Source: Candidatus Daviesbacteria bacterium GW2011_GWA2_42_7 (GTDB lineage: Bacteria; Patescibacteriota; Microgenomatia; Daviesbacterales; UBA10151). Taken from it: 5,016 nucleotides of DNA. The stretch lies in assembly GCA_000997105.1 (NCBI GenBank), contig LCEJ01000054.1:1-5016 (forward strand), given 5' to 3'. The position numbers and the translations under genes are program-made. Positions 1 to 5,016 of this stretch are shown here, one piece after another. How positions within the stretch are numbered: the first letter of the stretch is position 1; every line of letters starts with the position of its first letter. The notes beneath the pieces are model-generated. The model searched no databases. It worked only from the letters and a program-made list of their open reading frames with translations, and was not told where the DNA came from.

Positions 1-380
1 CCAACAAGGTCATCAAGTATTCCTATAACCGCGACAATTATCACTGTGGCAAATGCGGCAAGCACCGCTGTTATATTGAGTTCAAAATTGAAAACCCTGT
101 ATGCCGCAAGCGCGGCCATTATTGCAAACACAAAGCCAAACATCACCCCTATTCCGCCCATCTCAGGAATCTTTGGCTTGTCAAATTTGTTCATGTCAAT
201 GCCTGTAAGATCCCTGCCCCTGAATCTGGCAATGAGGAATTTTGTTATTGCCCAGGTCGCCAACGCACCAAGAGAGAACGTAAGGGCAAATGACGCCGCA
301 AAAACATCCCCCTGCCCCGCAAAAATCAGCCCGGTGATTACGAGTCCGGTTAAAATTGAAATTGGCAGGAATTTTGACAT
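1..380 (-). CDS. GPT/Alg7-type UDP-GlcNAc:polyprenyl-phosphate GlcNAc-1-P transferase, 5' part
   Basis: This is the N-terminal 126 codons of a gene that runs off the left edge. The family (glycosyltransferase 4, MraY/WecA/Alg7) moves a sugar-1-phosphate from a UDP-sugar to a membrane polyprenyl or dolichyl phosphate, the first step of lipid-linked glycan assembly. Visible features are a first membrane helix at residues 3-22, a second around 29-50, the cytoplasmic stretch RGRDLTGIDMNKFDKPKIPE, then GG and further helices at about 77-94 and 103-121, ending in the acidic GILDDLV, which fits the family's Mg-binding Asp pair. The IPEMGG form is characteristic of the archaeal/eukaryotic GPT branch rather than bacterial MraY. 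The ATG is chosen because GGTGA lies four bases upstream. All four Arg codons are AGG/AGA. It lies downstream of the AglB fragment on the same strand, consistent with an archaeal N-glycosylation locus. The sugar and exact lipid are not determinable here. Confidence 0.85.
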   Translation of the reverse strand, partial: MSKFLPISILTGLVITGLIFAGQGDVFAASFALTFSLGALATWAITKFLIARFRGRDLTGIDMNKFDKPKIPEMGGIGVMFGFVFAIMAALAAYRVFNFELNITAVLAAFATVIIVAVIGILDDLV

Positions 381-384
381 TAAT

Positions 385-389
385 TCACC
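385..389 (-). promoter_or_regulatory. Shine-Dalgarno GGTGA for the GPT gene
   Basis: Read on the minus strand, GGTGA is followed by ATTA and then the ATG at 380-378. Sequence and spacing match the common archaeal ribosome binding site (anti-SD pairing with the 16S rRNA 3' end) and fix the start of the GPT gene. The predicted starts in the right-hand part of the window have no comparable, well-spaced site, which fits the idea that the two parts come from different genomes. Confidence 0.6.
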
Positions 390-449
390 ATAATATTTTC
401 AATAAAGAACAAGCCATTAATACCTTGCAAAAAAATCCATAGTTAACAT

Positions 450-1860
450 TTATGGTACAACTTTGTAAACCTTGACACCGCCCTTGAAGGAAACTTCCCT
501 GAAATGGGTTATTGTTGGATCATTAAACCAAAGCTTTACAGCCATTGTATTGTTGGTTTTCTGGTTGAAAATATAAATCGCTGAATTGTCCGCATTCCTA
601 TAAACAAACCCCGGCACATTTTCCGCAATCAGCTGGTTTGCAACAGGAGTCCATACTGGCGGAAGGCTTGTCATTTGCGCCTCTGTTAAAGTATTGCCAC
701 TGCATGCATATGTCTTGCTCTGGCTAACGCTGTTCAATAAAGAGCAAGGAAGCCCTGCTCCAAAATACCCCTGCAGCCTTGGGTCATTTGGGTCAATAGT
801 GTTATAAGCATAAAACGCCATTGAGCCTGTCTTGGAAAGTATGTCGTCCCCAAAAATCACATAATCCGAGTTATAAGGGCCGAAATCATTCCTGTCGGTC
901 TGGATTATTTTTTTCGGGTCCATCACAAGCGTATATGCGTTATTTTCATCAGTGCTCAGGATAAACTGCGCATAGGCTGCATTGGCCTGTCCATCCAGGT
1001 TTCTGTTGTCAGTAATTACTTTTCTTTCGCCGATAAATGAAATCCAATGGCCTTCATCCCACCAGTTGAACATCTGGGCGTCCTTGGGCGTGTTGTCGCG
1101 CAACCAATAAAGCGTTGGCTTCCAACCCGAGGTTGTTTCAATATTGGGGGCCTTTGTTGTCATGAAAATGCTTGCCGCCCCAACTCCAACCAGAACCATA
1201 AATGCAAGCGACAGCCCCACAACTTTTTTTTCGAATGGGCTCCTCTGCTTCACATAATCAAGCACTTCAATGAAAACAACGCCCGCTCCTGCAGCAAGTG
1301 GCAGTCCAAAAGTATAAGTGAATTTCAGCTTGTACCATGCCATGAACAAAGTTATAAGTATCCAGAAAAAAACCAGCTGGCTTGTATTGTCATTCTTATG
1401 CTTATACATTCTCCACGGGATGATGGCAAGTGCGAGCAATGGGAAAATTATCAAGGCATTGTACTTCTCCCCGAAAAACTGTATTCCTGTATTCTCCTCT
1501 CCAACCGTAGTTCCAAGTACATTTTGCGCCCTCAAACTGTCATTAACAACCATTGCAACTACCATCACAAGTATCAGCCCGTACATTATTGCCATTGTCC
1601 AGAAGCTTATTGTCTTCCTTGTGTTTTCCTTTATTGCGGTTTTCCTGATTACATACTGATAAAATGCAAACGCCGCCGCACCAAGGCAGACCAATATTGC
1701 CAAAGCGGCAAATGGCAGCAGCTCTTTCGGAATTACAGTAATGACCTGGTTTACCCCCCTTGAAATCCATTCAATCCTGCTTATGAAAATAGTGAAAAAG
1801 GTGAATACAAGCATTGTGAAAATAAAATTAAGTGTATTGCTGAGCGTAATTTTCGGGTTT
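450..1860 (-). other. aglB: Archaeal oligosaccharyltransferase STT3/AglB, C-terminal fragment
   Basis: AglB transfers a lipid-linked glycan to Asn in N-x-S/T sequons on the outer face of the membrane. In hybrid-ORF numbering, membrane helices lie near 114-137, 156-180, 195-216, 245-258, 271-287, 289-310 and 324-343, followed by a soluble C-terminal domain to residue 579. GTTVGEENTG (226-235) matches the TIXE-type motif of external loop 5, which contacts the acceptor. NWWDEGHWISFIGERK (375-390) is the WWDxG sequon-Ser/Thr-binding motif, and DNRN follows. Cys482 and Cys496 may form a disulfide (inference). The N-terminal helices and the DxD-type metal-binding loops are missing, cut at the junction; a whole protein would be several hundred residues longer. 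Its 3' end is 69 bases upstream of the GPT gene on the same strand, so the pair probably belongs to one glycosylation locus. The left boundary is certain; the right one is uncertain by about 50 bases. Confidence 0.8.
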
Positions 1861-2189
1861 CCGGTTTTTGCAATATCCAAAAGCCTGTCTGTTGTGCTGA
1901 AATCATATACACCCGGCTCTTTTTCTACCTCATCCCAATAAACTGGGATACGGATTAGTTTTACATTTAGGTCTTTATTGATGCTTTCTAAAACCTTCTC
2001 AGGGTCAAGACCTAAATACCGTGCATAGGGGGCAGAAAAAGTTACCCCGTATGTAATTTTCCGGGGGGTGGAGCTCACTTGTTCCATAAAAAAATCGGTT
2101 AGCCAAAGTAGGGCAAAAGCGGTGGCAGAAACAGTGATAAACCCTAAAAGGAAATGTAAAATCAGGCGGATCTTTGTCTTGGTTCTCAT
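450..2189 (-). CDS. Chimeric ORF: glycoside-hydrolase N-terminus joined to STT3/AglB C-terminus
   Basis: One uninterrupted 579-codon frame contains two unrelated partial proteins. Residues 1 to ~98-110 carry a membrane anchor (about 8-30) and the first strands of a TIM-barrel glycosidase. From about residue 114 the protein is a multi-spanning archaeal STT3/AglB oligosaccharyltransferase with a TVGE motif at 228-231 and WWDEG at 376-380. Catalytic glycosidase residues are absent, and so is the N-terminal third of AglB (roughly helices 1-6, with the metal-binding acidic loops), so the predicted product should have neither activity. Arg codons switch from 4 of 5 CGN before the join to 14 of 15 AGG/AGA after it. 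The start follows the EamA stop by one base; the stop is TAA at 452-450. I read this as an assembly join that happens to stay in frame rather than a real fusion. The two parts are described separately below. Confidence 0.6.
   Translation of the reverse strand: MRTKTKIRLILHFLLGFITVSATAFALLWLTDFFMEQVSSTPRKITYGVTFSAPYARYLGLDPEKVLESINKDLNVKLIRIPVYWDEVEKEPGVYDFSTTDRLLDIAKTGNPKITLSNTLNFIFTMLVFTFFTIFISRIEWISRGVNQVITVIPKELLPFAALAILVCLGAAAFAFYQYVIRKTAIKENTRKTISFWTMAIMYGLILVMVVAMVVNDSLRAQNVLGTTVGEENTGIQFFGEKYNALIIFPLLALAIIPWRMYKHKNDNTSQLVFFWILITLFMAWYKLKFTYTFGLPLAAGAGVVFIEVLDYVKQRSPFEKKVVGLSLAFMVLVGVGAASIFMTTKAPNIETTSGWKPTLYWLRDNTPKDAQMFNWWDEGHWISFIGERKVITDNRNLDGQANAAYAQFILSTDENNAYTLVMDPKKIIQTDRNDFGPYNSDYVIFGDDILSKTGSMAFYAYNTIDPNDPRLQGYFGAGLPCSLLNSVSQSKTYACSGNTLTEAQMTSLPPVWTPVANQLIAENVPGFVYRNADNSAIYIFNQKTNNTMAVKLWFNDPTITHFREVSFKGGVKVYKVVP
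1835..1910. other. Junction between archaeal-like and bacterial-like sequence (probable assembly chimera)
   Basis: Within this interval the minus-strand protein changes from a soluble glycosidase barrel (clear through GVYDF, residues 93-97) to archaeal membrane segments (clear from about residue 114). Residues 98-113 (STTDRLLDIAKTGNPK) could fit a barrel helix or an STT3 loop, so the exact base cannot be fixed by eye. Arg codon preference changes at the same place. I see no insertion sequence, terminal inverted repeat, integrase or tRNA that would suggest a natural recombination event. Confidence 0.6.
1900..2189 (-). other. Membrane-anchored TIM-barrel glycoside hydrolase, N-terminal fragment
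   Basis: This is the first ~97 codons of a secreted or membrane-tethered glycosidase. A short basic N-terminus (MRTKTKIR) precedes a hydrophobic helix at 8-30, then a linker. The start of a (beta/alpha)8 domain follows: YGVTFS at 47-52, a helix around LGLDPEKVLESI, and VKLIRIPVYWDEVEKEPGVY at 76-95. A strand ending in RIPVYW followed by E-x-x-x-G-x-Y-D-F is the usual entry to clan GH-A barrels (GH5/GH39/GH42-like); the exact family cannot be assigned from this piece. The acid/base and nucleophile positions lie beyond the join and are absent. The ATG sits one base after the EamA stop (TGA-T-ATG), so translation is probably coupled. With the GH1 gene it gives this cluster two sugar-hydrolase genes. 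The downstream boundary is uncertain by about 60 bases. Confidence 0.65.
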
Positions 2190-2190
2190 A

Positions 2191-3090
2191 TCATTTCGCC
2201 AAAAGGTAAAGCCCGACGCTGATGATAGCTACACCTATAATTTTTTGGATGATAACTTTTCCTGACAATTCCTCCAGCAGATGGGGATATTTTTTGGCAA
2301 ATATTAATGCGGCAGCCAAGATTACCAGGTACTGCACTCCGAATAAGGAGTTGACTAAAGAGGCACTGGCTAAAGTTATTCCAAAGCTTATCAAAAGCCC
2401 GGAGGCTCCTCCCATCGCCTGGGCGCCGATGGTTAAGGCCAAGGCAGAACGCGAGACAATCGGGCTTCTTGAACTGGGAGAAAAAACCTGGCGCCTGACG
2501 CTTGGGAGCATTAAAAATGCTAAGGCAAAGGCGGCAGCGGCTAACCGGCTTATAACCAAGCCATTTACAAAAGAAGTTTCTAAAAAGACCTGCCTTAAAA
2601 GGACGTAAGATATACCGAATAAGATCCCGGAGGCGACAATCCAGGCAAAGCGGTTGTTAAGTTGAAGCCGGGAGATCCATTGGTCGTGGGTAAAAACTAT
2701 AGTCCCGGCAATTAAGACTGCAATGGCCAGGTATTGGCCGGAGGTCAAAAGCTGGCCTAAAACAAATGCTTCTATTAAAAGCGCAGCCAGGGGGTTAAAA
2801 GCCCCGACGAGGGGTCCTGTGAGTGCTGCCTCGTTATATTTTAAGCTTACAAAAAATGTATAAAGGGCAATGACTGAAATAACCCCGGAGGCGAGAGCTA
2901 AGTAAGTGGATGTATCCCACTTAAATGAAAATCCAAAGGGGATAAGTAAGATTACGGCAAATTGCAGGATATTTACAAAAAATGTAAAGACTGCAGGGTC
3001 TTGGACGGATTTTTTAAGCAATATTTTATCTACCACGATTGACCCGGCAGCTAGGGCATAGGCTATGATGGCGATAGGCAAAAATGACAT
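2191..3090 (-). CDS. EamA/DMT-family ten-helix membrane transporter
   Basis: The 299-residue protein is almost entirely hydrophobic, with about ten membrane helices: roughly 3-20, 33-51, 62-80, 89-112, 117-134, 147-167, 174-195, 216-236, 241-264 and 280-297. The two halves (about 4-133 and 147-297) look like the internally duplicated EamA repeats of the drug/metabolite transporter superfamily, and the length is typical. Supporting features are VSLKYNEAALTGPLVGAFNP at 81-100, where the family has its usual conserved helix-4 region, and ASASLVNSLFGVQYLVILAA at 241-260 in the matching place of the second half. Members export or import small metabolites such as amino acids or sugars; the substrate here is unknown. 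Only one ATG is possible, because an in-frame TAA lies three codons upstream; no clear Shine-Dalgarno precedes it. It is followed after one base by the glycosidase fragment and preceded by GH1, so a role in moving sugar-related metabolites is possible but unproven. Confidence 0.85.
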   Translation of the reverse strand: MSFLPIAIIAYALAAGSIVVDKILLKKSVQDPAVFTFFVNILQFAVILLIPFGFSFKWDTSTYLALASGVISVIALYTFFVSLKYNEAALTGPLVGAFNPLAALLIEAFVLGQLLTSGQYLAIAVLIAGTIVFTHDQWISRLQLNNRFAWIVASGILFGISYVLLRQVFLETSFVNGLVISRLAAAAFALAFLMLPSVRRQVFSPSSRSPIVSRSALALTIGAQAMGGASGLLISFGITLASASLVNSLFGVQYLVILAAALIFAKKYPHLLEELSGKVIIQKIIGVAIISVGLYLLAK

Positions 3091-3110
3091 GTTTTTTTAG
3101 ACAATAGATG

Positions 3111-3223
3111 ATGGAAAATGGAAAATAGATCTTTGAAAATGGAGGATTGAAGATGGAATTTTCTACCATCTATCCTCTATCTTCAAATTACTACCGTCTA
3201 TCCTCTACCATCTACCGTCAAAT
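3111..3223. repeat. Cluster of short degenerate direct and inverted repeats
   Basis: A purine-rich left side, with ggaaaat twice in tandem at 3113-3126, is followed by a pyrimidine-rich right side. The motif CTACCRTCTATCCTCTA occurs at 3163-3179 and again at 3191-3207 with one mismatch, and a shorter relative, CTACCATCTACCGTCAAAT, is at 3205-3223. The cluster fills the GH1-EamA spacer and continues into the 3' end of the GH1 frame, supplying its last residues and stop. Copies are too few, too degenerate and too close for CRISPR. It may be a dispersed intergenic repeat of the host genome (inference). Confidence 0.55.
3132..3187 (-). terminator. Long imperfect inverted repeat (hairpin) after the GH1 gene
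   Basis: The arms at 3132-3158 and 3161-3187 are 27 bases each with a 2-base centre. They match at 21 of 27 positions as an inverted repeat, and two of the mismatches become G-U pairs in the minus-strand transcript. It starts 11 bases past the GH1 stop, so it could act as a terminator, attenuator or mRNA-stabilising stem between GH1 and EamA. There is no T-run directly after the stem, so classic intrinsic termination is not supported; minus-strand T-tracts appear only further on. Call it a structured repeat first and a terminator second. Confidence 0.35.
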
Positions 3224-4502
3224 CCTTAACCTCTAGAACCTCATCCACATGTACCCTGTGGCCTAAAAATTTCATCAAATGATGGCGGATACCGTTATTT
3301 TTAATAATATCTGCATAAACTAAAGCCGAAGGGCGGGGAGTCCTTTTTTGGGTTGTGTAGTCCATTTCTACTAATCCAAAGCGGGGATCAAAACCATCTG
3401 CCCATTCGAAGTTGTCCAAAAGCGACCAATAAAAAAACCCCTTGACCTTAACCCCCGCCTGGATTGCCCGGTAGACTTCCTGTAGGTATTGCATCAAAAA
3501 GCGGATTCTTCGGTCATCGTTTGAGGTAGCAATGCCGCATTCTGTTATATAAATAGGTAAACCATCAGCAAAATCTGTTAAAACATTAAATATGCCTTCA
3601 GGAAAAACTTCCCAGCCCATATCGGATACCTCCTTTGAGTATGCGGAGACATCTACAATTTTGGGCATAATGCCTTTATTCCGTTTAAGGCGGTTGTGGA
3701 AATAATAATTCATACCTAAGAAATCATGACGACCTTTAGTGAAGGTAAAAAATATATGATTCGTCATAAAGTCGCTAAAGATCACACCCAATTGCTCAAT
3801 AAGTGAGTGTTTATGAAAGGCGGTAAACGACTGAACGTTTTGGGCAATTCCAACTTTGGCGTTGGGAATTAACTTATGGATAGTTTTGTAAGCTTTTTTG
3901 TGGGCTTTCATGAGATGCCACAAGACTTTTATAGAAGCCAAATTACTTTTCTTTTGAGGCGGCCATTTCCCTGATAAGTAACTTCCCCACATTAAAACCC
4001 CGGGTTCATTAATGGTAATCCAAAGGTCCACGTAATCTTTTAGTTCGGGGACAATTTTTTTGACAAACCTTTGGAAATAGTAGGGCGCGCGGAAGGATTC
4101 CCATCCACCTTTTTTGGCAAACCACAAAGGGTTGGTAAAATGATGGAGTGTAAGCATGACAGTAATACCACGGTCTTTAAGCGCTTTTAATTCGGCCTTG
4201 TAGTGGTTGATAGCCTCTTGGTTAAAGACCCCTTCCTCGGGTTCAATCCTTGACCATTCAATGGAGAGGCGGTGGGCGTTATGGCCTAACTTTTTAACCA
4301 AGTCAAAGTCTTCCTCATATCTATTATATTGGTCACAGGCTTCCCTTGACCTCTTTTCTTCCGGCTGGACCCTTTGTTCCCACTCCCACCAGTCAGAGTT
4401 GGTGTTGTTTCCCTCTACTTGGTGGGCAGAGGTGGCAGCCCCCCATAAAAACCCTTCAGGGAATTTTAATGTCTCGTGGTCATGCTGCGGAACGGTTGCC
4501 AT
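3198..4502 (-). CDS. Glycoside hydrolase family 1 beta-glycosidase (beta-glucosidase-like)
   Basis: The 434-residue protein is a retaining beta-glycosidase of GH1, releasing terminal beta-linked glucose or galactose from glycans. Family landmarks appear in order: FPEGFLWGAATSAHQVEG (14-31) with substrate-binding Gln28; LHHFTNP (119-125); the acid/base motif TINEP with Glu166; DFLGMNYY (260-267); the nucleophile motif ITECG with Glu321; YWSLLDNFEW (358-367) with Glu366 and Trp367 of the sugar-binding site; and GLVEMDY (376-382). No signal peptide or membrane helix is visible, so it is probably cytoplasmic. The length is slightly below the usual 440-480. Cys322 replaces the usual Asn in ITENG. 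The start is the only Met before residue 116 and lies 13 residues before the conserved FPEGFLWG; AAGG is present but only two bases upstream, so a weak ribosome site. The last seven or so codons fall in repeat sequence. It heads the minus-strand cluster with EamA. Substrate specificity cannot be read from this sequence. Confidence 0.95.
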   Translation of the reverse strand: MATVPQHDHETLKFPEGFLWGAATSAHQVEGNNTNSDWWEWEQRVQPEEKRSREACDQYNRYEEDFDLVKKLGHNAHRLSIEWSRIEPEEGVFNQEAINHYKAELKALKDRGITVMLTLHHFTNPLWFAKKGGWESFRAPYYFQRFVKKIVPELKDYVDLWITINEPGVLMWGSYLSGKWPPQKKSNLASIKVLWHLMKAHKKAYKTIHKLIPNAKVGIAQNVQSFTAFHKHSLIEQLGVIFSDFMTNHIFFTFTKGRHDFLGMNYYFHNRLKRNKGIMPKIVDVSAYSKEVSDMGWEVFPEGIFNVLTDFADGLPIYITECGIATSNDDRRIRFLMQYLQEVYRAIQAGVKVKGFFYWSLLDNFEWADGFDPRFGLVEMDYTTQKRTPRPSALVYADIIKNNGIRHHLMKFLGHRVHVDEVLEVKDLTVDGRG

Positions 4503-4548
4503 AACCTTAGAATATCACAAATTCTTTAAGACGTTGTATGATATAAAT
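4503..4548. promoter_or_regulatory. 46-bp divergent intergenic region with probable promoters
   Basis: The spacer separates the minus-strand GH1 start from a plus-strand gene and must hold both 5' signals. It is AT-rich. On the plus strand, TATGAT at 4537-4542 resembles a bacterial -10 box and ends six bases before the ATG, which would place the transcript start at or near the start codon (leaderless or very short leader). No convincing -35 is seen at the right spacing, and there is no Shine-Dalgarno for the plus gene. On the minus strand, a weak GATATT lies 9 bases before the GH1 ATG. Both assignments are tentative. Confidence 0.3.
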
Positions 4549-5016
4549 ATGGTAAAGGTCTTGCCTGCTTTGTTGGTTGTAGCGGTGGTGGTTTCAGTTG
4601 TAGTCTATATCCGTTTTTTTAAGGCTGTGGAACCGTTACCGCCTGCTTCAACCTCGGAAACGGTAGAGACCCTGCCTACCCCGAACCAGAGCGGTTCAGG
4701 GCAAGCACCAGTAGCTCAGTCTCCTAAACCAACTGCTTTGCCTGTGATAAACCCCGGAGGCAGCGCCCTGTCAAACCTTTCTGCTGTTGAAGCCCGGGTA
4801 AAGAGTTTGGAAGCTGCCGTGACTGCCCTGCAAACCCAACTAAACCAGCAAAACCAAACCACAACACAAACAACAACCACTACGGTAAAAAGAACCCCGG
4901 TTTATATCCCCTTGGGTTCTGGAGGCCAATGGAATGACCAAAATTGGCTGAGTTTAAGTTCCTATGAGGTATCTGTTGACCCGGCTGAGTATGAGGGGTA
5001 TTTGAACATGCAGCTT
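4549..5016 (+). CDS. Membrane-anchored coiled-coil protein of unknown function, 5' part
   Basis: This is the first 156 codons of a frame open to the right edge. Residues 4-20 form a Val/Leu-rich membrane helix with few charges before it, followed by IRFFK: an uncleaved anchor or signal sequence. Residues 27-72 are a Pro/Ser/Thr/Gln-rich linker without hydrophobic core. Residues 76-101 (LSAVEARVKSLEAAVTALQT and following) show heptad spacing typical of a short coiled coil. A Thr/Gln-rich stretch (102-113) leads into a more ordered region with TPVYIPLGSGGQWNDQNWLS (116-135) and YEVSVDPAEYEGYLNMQL. This layout suggests a surface protein that oligomerises through the coiled coil and presents a C-terminal domain beyond the window. 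I have a sense that similar proteins occur in Microgenomates genomes, but cannot name a family. It diverges from GH1; whether they are functionally linked is unknown. ATG chosen because the hydrophobic helix follows directly. Confidence 0.8.
   Translation, partial: MVKVLPALLVVAVVVSVVVYIRFFKAVEPLPPASTSETVETLPTPNQSGSGQAPVAQSPKPTALPVINPGGSALSNLSAVEARVKSLEAAVTALQTQLNQQNQTTTQTTTTTVKRTPVYIPLGSGGQWNDQNWLSLSSYEVSVDPAEYEGYLNMQL

Noticed and set aside
46..393. Plus-strand open frame of 115 codons at the left edge.
   Set aside because: It lies antisense to the GPT gene, whose protein has clear family motifs and a ribosome binding site; the plus frame has a Pro/Asn-rich composition with no recognisable domain.
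429..435. Run of seven A (T7 on the minus strand) after the AglB stop as an archaeal terminator.
   Set aside because: Short and isolated, with no stem; the next gene follows closely on the same strand, so it may simply be AT-rich spacer.
381..449. Separate archaeal promoter (TATA/BRE) for the GPT gene.
   Set aside because: The spacer is AT-rich, but no convincing TATA box sits at a suitable distance for a transcript that includes the GGTGA site.
1047..1763. Plus-strand open frame of 238 codons (and a second at 1318-1659) opposite the AglB part.
   Set aside because: Rich in Cys, His and Gln with no domain; complementary to a conserved region including WWDEG. It is a shadow of the minus-strand gene.
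450..2189. A genuine new fusion enzyme combining glycosidase and oligosaccharyltransferase.
   Set aside because: Both halves are truncated inside their catalytic domains, and the codon usage and apparent taxonomic origin change at the same point; an assembly artefact explains this better.
2222..2608. Plus-strand open frame of 128 codons opposite EamA, plus the small frames near 1543-1770, 1741-1941 and 2068-2265.
   Set aside because: All overlap well-supported minus-strand coding sequence, lack ribosome sites and show no domain.
3111..3223. Repeat cluster as a CRISPR array.
   Set aside because: Only two near-identical units 28 bases apart, with imperfect copies, spacers too short and no cas gene nearby.

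Overview
The window appears to join two different genomes. Positions 1 to about 1,860 look archaeal, probably a DPANN-type lineage from metagenomic data. Positions from about 1,900 to 5,016 look bacterial and resemble Candidate Phyla Radiation (Microgenomates-like) gene content. The lineage names are inferences from protein style; the change in character along the sequence is visible directly.

Left part, minus strand: the 5' end of a polyprenyl/dolichyl-phosphate GlcNAc-1-phosphate transferase (GPT/Alg7/AglH type) with an archaeal-style GGTGA ribosome binding site. Upstream of it, in the same direction, lies the C-terminal part of an STT3/AglB oligosaccharyltransferase carrying the WWDxG motif. 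Together these would start and finish archaeal N-glycosylation: lipid-linked glycan priming, then transfer to protein. Arginine is written AGG/AGA in 18 of 19 cases here.

Junction: the 579-codon frame at 450-2189 is a head-to-tail hybrid. Its first ~98-110 residues are a membrane anchor plus the beginning of a TIM-barrel glycoside hydrolase, and the rest is AglB from about its seventh membrane helix onward. Neither half is complete. An assembly chimera is the simplest explanation.

Right part: in transcription order on the minus strand come a GH1 beta-glycosidase (3198-4502), a repeat-rich spacer with a long imperfect hairpin that overlaps the GH1 stop, an EamA/DMT transporter (2191-3090), and one base later the membrane-anchored glycosidase fragment. 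This reads as a small carbohydrate-processing cluster. Diverging from GH1 across a 46-bp spacer is a plus-strand gene for a membrane-anchored, coiled-coil protein that runs off the right edge. Arginine codons here are mixed, with CGN in 21 of 35 cases.

I found no RNA gene, CRISPR array, insertion sequence or phage gene.
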